Of a stretch of DNA of 20,684 bases, positions 16,759 through 20,684 are shown piece by piece. Position 1 is the first letter of the stretch. The number at the start of each line of letters is the position of its first letter. A model generated the notes under the pieces. It did no database searches. It was not told the DNA's origin and saw nothing but the letters and a program-made list of their open reading frames with translations. This stretch comes from Mesorhizobium sp. (GTDB lineage: Bacteria; Pseudomonadota; Alphaproteobacteria; Rhizobiales; Rhizobiaceae): the NCBI GenBank assembly GCA_019509685.1, contig JAEKLU010000229.1, positions 1-20,684 on the forward strand. The letters run 5' to 3'. The position numbers and the translations under genes are program-made.

Positions 16759-16797
16759 ATGAATATCCCCAACCTTTGGAGATATTCTGATGACTGA
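16759..16797 (+). CDS. Putative 12-codon leader peptide upstream of the exporter
   Basis: A short ORF codes for M-N-I-P-N-L-W-R-Y-S-D-D. It has a strong Shine-Dalgarno sequence, GGAAGG (16745-16750), 8 bases before its ATG. That is a better context than the exporter's own start has. The ORF runs through the hairpin 16761-16787 and ends with TGA at 16795-16797, overlapping the first 8 bases of the exporter gene in another frame. A ribosome translating it would melt the hairpin and stop next to the exporter ATG. Such an arrangement is known from translational attenuation and coupling, but there is no direct evidence of expression here. Confidence 0.45.
   Translation: MNIPNLWRYSDD
16761..16787 (+). 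promoter_or_regulatory. Hairpin sequestering the exporter Shine-Dalgarno sequence
   Basis: gaatatc (16761-16767) pairs perfectly with gatattc (16781-16787). After one C/A mismatch, ccaa pairs with ttgg around a 3-base loop. The exporter's Shine-Dalgarno sequence GGAG (16778-16781) lies wholly in the 3' arm, and the start codon is two bases further on at 16790. In DNA form it could instead be a palindromic operator. Confidence 0.5.
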
Positions 16798-18001
16798 CAC
16801 GACATTACAGCTTGAAGACGGGCCGTTAGACCTCGATGCCGAAGCACCGGCGGCGTGGAGCGCAGCCACCTGGTTCGCGGTCATTTCATTGGCGGCCACC
16901 AGCTTTGCCCTGGTGTCGGCCGAATTCCTGCCGGCAGGTCTGTTGACGCCGATGGCGCGCGACCTTGGCATCAGCGAAGGAACGGCTGGACAGGTCGTCA
17001 CCGCCACCGCTTCGGTGGGCGCCGTGACGGCGATGTTGAGCAATGTTCTTATCGGCCGGTTGAACCGCAAGACGGTGCTGGTTGGCCTCATGGCCTTGGC
17101 GATCGGTTCCAATATTCTTGCAGCACTGGCGCCCAATTTCTGGCTGTTGCTGCTGGGCCGGGCAGGGCTCGGAATCGCTATCAGCGCTTTCTGGGCCCTT
17201 TCGGTCGCGGTCGTGGCGAGGCTGGTCGGCGCCAACGCGACAGGTCGAGGCATGGGTATCGTCACCCTCGGCGTCTCGCTTGCCACCATCGCCGCACCGT
17301 CGATGGGGGCGTTGATCAGCGACTGGCTGGGCTGGCGCAGCGCCATGGCCATGACGGCCGGGCTGGCCGTGGTTGCCATGCTGCTGCAATTGCTTAGCCT
17401 GCCGACCTTGCCTGCAACAGCCAGCAACAGTCTTGCGGACGTGTTCCGGTTGACAGGGCGGCGCGGCATTCAACTCGGCATGCTTGCCATTCTCTTGCTG
17501 ATGACGGGGCATTTCGCCGGCTCGGTCTATGTGCGGCCCTTCCTCGAACAGGTGACGCTGCTTGCAACCGGGCCGATTGCGCTGGCTCTGCTGGGATTTG
17601 GCGTCGCCGCAGTGATCGGCAATATTGCCGGTGGCCGCCTGGCCGACGCCAATATCCGCTTTGCTCTCGTAGTAACCGCCGCGTTGATGGCGATTGCGGC
17701 GCTGGCATTGGTGTTCTGGGGCGTGCACATCGGCGTTGCCTTCGGCTTCGTCACGCTTTGGGGCCTGGCCTTCGGCATGGGGCCGGTGGTGCTGCCGACC
17801 AATCTGTCGCGTGCGGCACCCGATGCGCTGGAAGCCGCGGGCAGCCTGATGGTCGTCTCTTTCCAGATTGCCATCACCACTGGAGCGGTTGTCGGTGGCT
17901 ATGTCGTGGACACCTATGGCGCAACGGGGCCCTTGACCCTTACCGCCATTCTTGCCGTGACGACGGTGGCGCTGGCGCTGCTGCAGCCTCGCGGCGACTG
18001 A
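16790..18001 (+). CDS. MFS exporter, DHA1 family, NepI-like
   Basis: A 403-residue protein with 12 expected membrane segments. After a 25-residue acidic N-terminal tail, the first helices carry A-E-F-L-P-A-G-L-L-T-P-M-A, D-L-G-I-S-E-G-T-A-G-Q and, after helix 2, G-R-L-N-R-K. The same wording, E-F-L-P-x-x-L-L-T-P-M-A-x-D-L-G-I-S-E-G, is what I recall from E. coli NepI, the purine ribonucleoside exporter; I-G-W-R/L-G-W-R and the closing G-A-x-I/V-G-G-Y also agree. The transport of purine nucleosides or analogues is therefore possible, but sugar or drug efflux by a sister protein cannot be excluded. It follows the AraC gene by 59 bases, and a leader peptide and hairpin may control its translation. 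The start ATG 16790 has GGAG 8 bases upstream. Confidence 0.88.
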   Translation: MTDTTLQLEDGPLDLDAEAPAAWSAATWFAVISLAATSFALVSAEFLPAGLLTPMARDLGISEGTAGQVVTATASVGAVTAMLSNVLIGRLNRKTVLVGLMALAIGSNILAALAPNFWLLLLGRAGLGIAISAFWALSVAVVARLVGANATGRGMGIVTLGVSLATIAAPSMGALISDWLGWRSAMAMTAGLAVVAMLLQLLSLPTLPATASNSLADVFRLTGRRGIQLGMLAILLLMTGHFAGSVYVRPFLEQVTLLATGPIALALLGFGVAAVIGNIAGGRLADANIRFALVVTAALMAIAALALVFWGVHIGVAFGFVTLWGLAFGMGPVVLPTNLSRAAPDALEAAGSLMVVSFQIAITTGAVVGGYVVDTYGATGPLTLTAILAVTTVALALLQPRGD

Positions 18002-18021
18002 ACTTTGCTGCAGCGGACGTA

Positions 18022-18045
18022 GGGCGGCCTGAATTCGGGCCGCCC
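18022..18045 (+). terminator. GC-rich hairpin after the exporter gene
   Basis: A perfect 8-bp stem, gggcggcc (18022-18029) with ggccgccc (18038-18045), has an 8-base loop and starts 21 bases after the exporter stop. No clear T-run follows, so it is a likely but atypical terminator. Confidence 0.5.
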
Positions 18046-18152
18046 GTCATTGCAGGCTGGTTACACAAGTTTATGCACTCCGGTCGTTGCATCCCGCCAC
18101 AATCAGCGGTTAAGGCACGCCTGGCTGGAGCCATCAGGCTTTGGCCATTTGG

Positions 18153-18184
18153 AAAGGCAGCAGCGATGGGCGGCTGCCTTTTTT
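18153..18184 (+). terminator. Terminator-like hairpin just before the small secreted protein gene (possible attenuator)
   Basis: The 9-bp stem aaaggcagc (18153-18161) with gctgccttt (18173-18181) is followed by a run of six T residues (18179-18184), a textbook intrinsic terminator. It lies directly against the GAGGAG Shine-Dalgarno sequence (18185-18190) of the next gene. Either the gene's promoter lies between the hairpin and the ATG, for which there is no room, or transcription must pass through it. That makes it an attenuator candidate or the end of a short RNA. Confidence 0.55.
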
Positions 18185-18199
18185 GAGGAGATGACTGAC

Positions 18200-18466
18200 A
18201 TGAAGAAGTTTTTGCTCGTTGCCGTTGGTGTTGCGGCACTCGCCGGCTCGGCCTGTTCCAAGGGACCGGAATGCACGCAGGAGATGGCCGCCAAGAAGGC
18301 GCAGGATATGGCTGCAGCACTTCAGGCAGCGATCACCAAGGATCCGTCCAAGGCTGCCGACCTCACCGCCAAGGTGCAGGCCGTGACGACCAAGTATCAG
18401 GGCGCGACGACACTGGACGAGGCCTGCAAGGCCTATGACGAACTGACTGCGGCGATCAAAAGCTAA
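18200..18466 (+). CDS. Small exported or lipoprotein-like protein of unknown function
   Basis: An 88-residue protein. The first 19 residues are a signal sequence: K-K, then F-L-L-V-A-V-G-V-A-A-L-A-G-S-A-C. Cys19 is placed like a lipoprotein Cys, but the residues before it (G-S-A) match a lipobox only poorly, so cleavage by ordinary signal peptidase is also possible. The mature part is helical and Ala/Lys/Gln-rich, with Cys25 and another Cys in E-A-C-K-A-Y-D-E-L that may pair. I do not recognise the family. ATG 18200 is chosen because GAGGAG lies 9 bases upstream and the signal sequence starts there; the in-frame ATG 18191 touches the Shine-Dalgarno sequence. It has its own terminator at 18486. 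Confidence 0.75.
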   Translation: MKKFLLVAVGVAALAGSACSKGPECTQEMAAKKAQDMAAALQAAITKDPSKAADLTAKVQAVTTKYQGATTLDEACKAYDELTAAIKS

Positions 18467-18485
18467 GCAGCCCTTCGGGACACGG

Positions 18486-18514
18486 AAGGCGGTGGCCATT
18501 GGCTGCCGCCTTTT
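18486..18514 (+). terminator. Intrinsic terminator of the small exported protein gene
   Basis: aaggcggtggcc pairs with ggctgccgcctt, with two wobble pairs, around an att loop. Four T residues end at 18514. It starts 19 bases after the stop codon. Confidence 0.8.
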
Positions 18515-18543
18515 CGTTTGGTGCAAGCTTCTCTTTGTTCGAC

Positions 18544-18586
18544 GCAATTCCTGACGGAAGACCGCGTCACACTTTCCTGGAATTGC
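18544..18586 (-). repeat. Palindromic 3'-end element, copy B
   Basis: gcaattcc (18544-18551) and ggaattgc (18579-18586) are perfect inverted ends. The inner sequence closely follows copy A at 10646. Its last base touches the stop codon (18587-18589) of the LysR gene. Confidence 0.7.
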
Positions 18587-19489
18587 CTAGGCGATCGCCA
18601 TCGTCCGTTTGTGGTCGGCGATCTCTGCGAGCAGCCAATCCTGGAACAGGCCGGTGCCCGGCTTGTTGCCGATGCTCCTGCGTTGATGCAGGTAGATGCC
18701 GGCCGGATAAGTGTGGCGGGCGCGAAACGGCGCGACAAGCTTGCCTTGCTGCAGGAGATCCTGCGCCATCATCGTATCGGCCAACGCTATACCCGCGCCA
18801 TTGATCGTCTCGCGCATGATCAAGGTGCAGTCATCAAGCGTCGTGCTCGATTTCGGCGTGGTGTCCAAAACACCTTCCTGCTCCAGCCATCGCTTCCAGC
18901 GCATGCTCTCGCATTCGTGGATCAGGTGGTGATTGACGAGATCGGCCGGCGTTCGCAGCGGCACTGGCCCTTCGAGCAGCGAGGGCGCGCAGACAGGCGT
19001 CAGGATCAGCGGGATCAGCAGCGTCAAAGCCGGGCCGGCCTTGTAGACGAACTCGTCGATGATGGCCAAATCGAAGTCGGTCCGCTTGCCCGAAGTCGAA
19101 ATCTCCAGATCCACGGTCGGATGCAGCTTACGAAAATGTGGCAACCGATCCGCCAGCCAAAGGTTCAGAACAACCGGCACGCATAAAACCCGGACCCGCT
19201 GGGGTCTGCCATGCGCCGGGCCGTCGACGAAGCTGACATCGTCGGTGGCGCGCCAGATGGCCTCGAAGGCTTCGGAGAGGCTGCGCGCATAGTAGGAGCC
19301 TCTGATCGTCGGCGTGATCTGGCGAAAGCCGCGCTCGAACAGGTCCTGGCCGAGATTTCTCTCAAGCGCCCGGATGTGACGGCTAACGGCCGAGGGCGTC
19401 AGGTGCAATTCTTCCGCTGCATCCTTGATGCTGCCCAGGCGCGCGGCGGCCTCGAAAGCGCGCATGCCGTTGAGTGAGGGTAGCGCCAT
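18587..19489 (-). CDS. LysR-family transcriptional regulator, GcvA-like
   Basis: A 300-residue regulator of normal length. The N-terminal winged helix-turn-helix (about 5-65) carries L-N-G-M-R-A-F-E-A-A-A-R, D-A-A-E-E-L-H-L-T-P-S-A-V-S-R-H-I and L-E-R-N-L-G-Q-D-L-F-E-R, which is the GcvA-type wording. The effector-binding domain (about 90-295) includes C-V-P-V-V-L-N-L-W-L-A-D-R-L-P and the usual D-F-D-L-A-I strand. ATG 19489 is chosen because family members begin close to the L-P-x-L-N motif; a TTG at 19525 in frame is rejected. No Shine-Dalgarno sequence precedes it. It is divergent from the aminopeptidase gene, a likely target. The ligand is unknown. Confidence 0.9.
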   Translation of the reverse strand: MALPSLNGMRAFEAAARLGSIKDAAEELHLTPSAVSRHIRALERNLGQDLFERGFRQITPTIRGSYYARSLSEAFEAIWRATDDVSFVDGPAHGRPQRVRVLCVPVVLNLWLADRLPHFRKLHPTVDLEISTSGKRTDFDLAIIDEFVYKAGPALTLLIPLILTPVCAPSLLEGPVPLRTPADLVNHHLIHECESMRWKRWLEQEGVLDTTPKSSTTLDDCTLIMRETINGAGIALADTMMAQDLLQQGKLVAPFRARHTYPAGIYLHQRRSIGNKPGTGLFQDWLLAEIADHKRTMAIA

Positions 19490-19495
19490 CAGTCG

Positions 19496-19525
19496 ATCAT
19501 GAATTGTCAGTTGAGTTTTTGTCAA
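19496..19525 (-). promoter_or_regulatory. Putative leaderless promoter of the LysR gene
   Basis: On the minus strand a perfect TTGACA (19525-19520) is followed after 18 bases by CATGAT (19501-19496), a 4/6 match to the -10. Six bases later comes the ATG at 19489, so transcription would begin at or near that codon. Confidence 0.4.
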
Positions 19526-19531
19526 TCGACT

Positions 19532-19554
19532 TGGTCAAAATTGGCGTTTGATCA
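19532..19554. promoter_or_regulatory. Dyad upstream of the LysR gene, candidate regulator binding site
   Basis: TGGTCAAA (19532-19539) and TTTGATCA (19547-19554) are inverted with seven of eight bases matching and a 7-base spacer. The dyad lies about 43-65 bases upstream of the LysR start, next to the proposed -35, where LysR proteins often bind. A second perfect palindrome, gcgact-a-agtcgc, lies at 19588-19600. The rest of the 261-base gap to the aminopeptidase gene shows no clear signal except GGGAGA at 19735-19740. Confidence 0.35.
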
Positions 19555-19750
19555 CCCCGCCGGTTCGGGGATACCAAATTGGCAAGAGCGACTAAGTCGC
19601 CGTCCAAAAACGACTATTTGGGCACTCCGATGCCATTTCCCCAGCGGCGCAAACCGGTATGACCGGATTTTGCCGGTGGCAGGCGAAGCTTTGCGCATCG
19701 CGCAAGCAGAACCTCGGCAAGAGCGCCCGCAAATGGGAGAACGAGCGTCT

Positions 19751-20684
19751 ATGCCGCAATCGCCAGTGCCGGTCTTTGAAACGGCGGACGAGATTTCGAC
19801 GGAAGCCTCCGTCGTCGTGATCCTGCAGGCTGCCCGGGCCGGCTTCGGTCCCCGGGCGGCGGCACTGGACACCGACATGAACGGGATTCTTTCCCGTGCC
19901 TGCTCCGACCGGGCCGCCTTGGCCGAGTGCGGCACCTGCATCGACGTCATCGCTCCTACCCGGCGCGTTGTGGTGCTCGCCCTTGGTGAGGCGGATGCCG
20001 TCACCACGCTGTCCTTGGCGCGCGCCGGCGGCTTGCTTGCCGCGCATCTGGAAGGCAAGGGCGAGTGCGCGGCCACCCTGGTTCTCGACCCGATCGCCGG
20101 CGTCGACCTGCCTGCCGCCGAAATCCTGTCGCGCGTCGCGCTCGGCATGCGGCTGTGGCGCTATCGTTTCGACATGCGCAACCAACGCCGGGGCGCCGGC
20201 TCGGACCGCACATTGCGGGTGCAATTGGTCGGCGCGAGCGGTGCGGATCTCGCTCCGGCGCTGGCACGGATCAATGCCATTGCGGATGGCGTCGAATATG
20301 CGCGCACCCTGGTCAATTTGCCGCCGAACCATCTCCATCCCGACAGTTTCCACGAGCATCTGGAGCCGCTGCGTGAAGCCGGCATCGATGTCGAGATCCT
20401 CGATCCGGCGCGGCTGAAGGAACTCGGCATGAACGCGATCCTGGCGGTGGGCTCAGGGTCGGTGCGCCCGCCGCGCGTGGCGGTCCTGCGCTATCGCGGC
20501 AAGGGCGCTCCTGCCCAACCGATGGCTTTCGTCGGCAAGGGCGTATGCTTCGATTCCGGCGGCCTGTGCATCAAGCGCGGCGAGCAGATGTTCGACATGA
20601 AGGCCGATATGGGTGGTGCTGCCGCCGTCGTCGGCCTGCTGATCGCGTTGGCCCGGCAAGGCAGCCCGGTGCATGCCGTCGGCG
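19751..20684 (+). CDS. M17 leucyl aminopeptidase family protein (partial, 3' end outside)
   Basis: The frame is open from ATG 19751 to the window end, giving 311 codons. GGGAGA lies 10 bases upstream. Residues 1-150 are the variable N-terminal domain. The catalytic domain begins around 185 with Y-A-R-T-L-V-N-L-P-P-N-H-L-H-P. Four active-site residues are present with the E. coli PepA spacing: K263 and D268 in G-K-G-V-C-F-D-S-G-G, K275 in L-C-I-K, and D286 in M-K-A-D-M-G-G-A-A. The N-T-D-A-E-G-R motif with the remaining metal ligands lies beyond the edge. These two-metal enzymes remove N-terminal residues from peptides in the cytoplasm. The divergent LysR gene may control it. Confidence 0.92.
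   Translation, partial: MPQSPVPVFETADEISTEASVVVILQAARAGFGPRAAALDTDMNGILSRACSDRAALAECGTCIDVIAPTRRVVVLALGEADAVTTLSLARAGGLLAAHLEGKGECAATLVLDPIAGVDLPAAEILSRVALGMRLWRYRFDMRNQRRGAGSDRTLRVQLVGASGADLAPALARINAIADGVEYARTLVNLPPNHLHPDSFHEHLEPLREAGIDVEILDPARLKELGMNAILAVGSGSVRPPRVAVLRYRGKGAPAQPMAFVGKGVCFDSGGLCIKRGEQMFDMKADMGGAAAVVGLLIALARQGSPVHAVG

Noticed and set aside
15588..16847. A 419-codon minus-strand frame opposite the AraC gene
   Set aside because: The plus strand has clear AraC motifs and a promoter. The minus frame product has no recognisable domain.
18166..18186. A six-codon ORF (M-G-G-C-L-F) before the small exported protein as a second leader peptide
   Set aside because: It lies within the terminator hairpin and has no good ribosome site, so it is most likely chance. 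It is mentioned only in the attenuator finding.
19490..19525. A TTG start of the LysR protein at 19525
   Set aside because: It has no ribosome site and adds 12 residues that family members lack. The TTG is also part of the proposed TTGACA -35 box.

Overview
The window looks like chromosomal DNA of an alphaproteobacterium of the order Rhizobiales, most likely Mesorhizobium or a close relative. Three things suggest this: high GC with strong third-position bias, a folP-folB-folK cluster of the rhizobial kind, and a 2097-residue coiled-coil protein that matches in length and layout the Growth Pole Ring protein (GPR, called RgsE in Sinorhizobium) of unipolarly growing Rhizobiales. The genus is inference, because no search was possible. 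There are no rRNA or tRNA genes, insertion sequences or CRISPR arrays. Fourteen genes are complete, one is cut at each end, and one is a proposed 12-codon leader peptide.

Left part (1-8989). The 3' end of a PqiC-type lipoprotein gene is followed by a 186-bp inverted-repeat intergenic element and a strong terminator. The terminator belongs to the giant minus-strand gpr gene (417-6710), which carries two internal repeat arrays coding for 36- and 29-residue units. A divergent region leads to a small HPt phosphotransfer protein, then to an adrenodoxin-type [2Fe-2S] ferredoxin and a thioredoxin-reductase-like ferredoxin-NADP reductase, which form a plausible electron-transfer pair.

Middle part (9002-15598). 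A DHA2-type drug exporter that seems to lack one membrane segment and a secreted DUF922 zinc-protease-like protein lie on the minus strand. The folate operon folP-folB-folK lies on the plus strand with tight spacing. It converges on a minus-strand pair in which a Kef-type cation/proton antiporter is translationally coupled to a DUF924 protein.

Right part (15599-20684). A cupin-type AraC regulator with a promoter that predicts a leaderless mRNA is followed by a NepI-like MFS exporter. Between them lies the most unusual structure in the window: a 12-codon leader ORF with its own strong Shine-Dalgarno sequence, running through a hairpin that buries the exporter's Shine-Dalgarno sequence and ending just inside the exporter gene. 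Next come a small secreted or lipoprotein-like gene preceded by an attenuator-like hairpin, a GcvA-like LysR regulator, and a divergent M17 aminopeptidase cut by the window end.

Three related imperfect palindromes (10646, 13118 and 18544) each lie within a few bases of the stop codon of a minus-strand gene and in the same orientation, which suggests a dispersed 3'-end element family.
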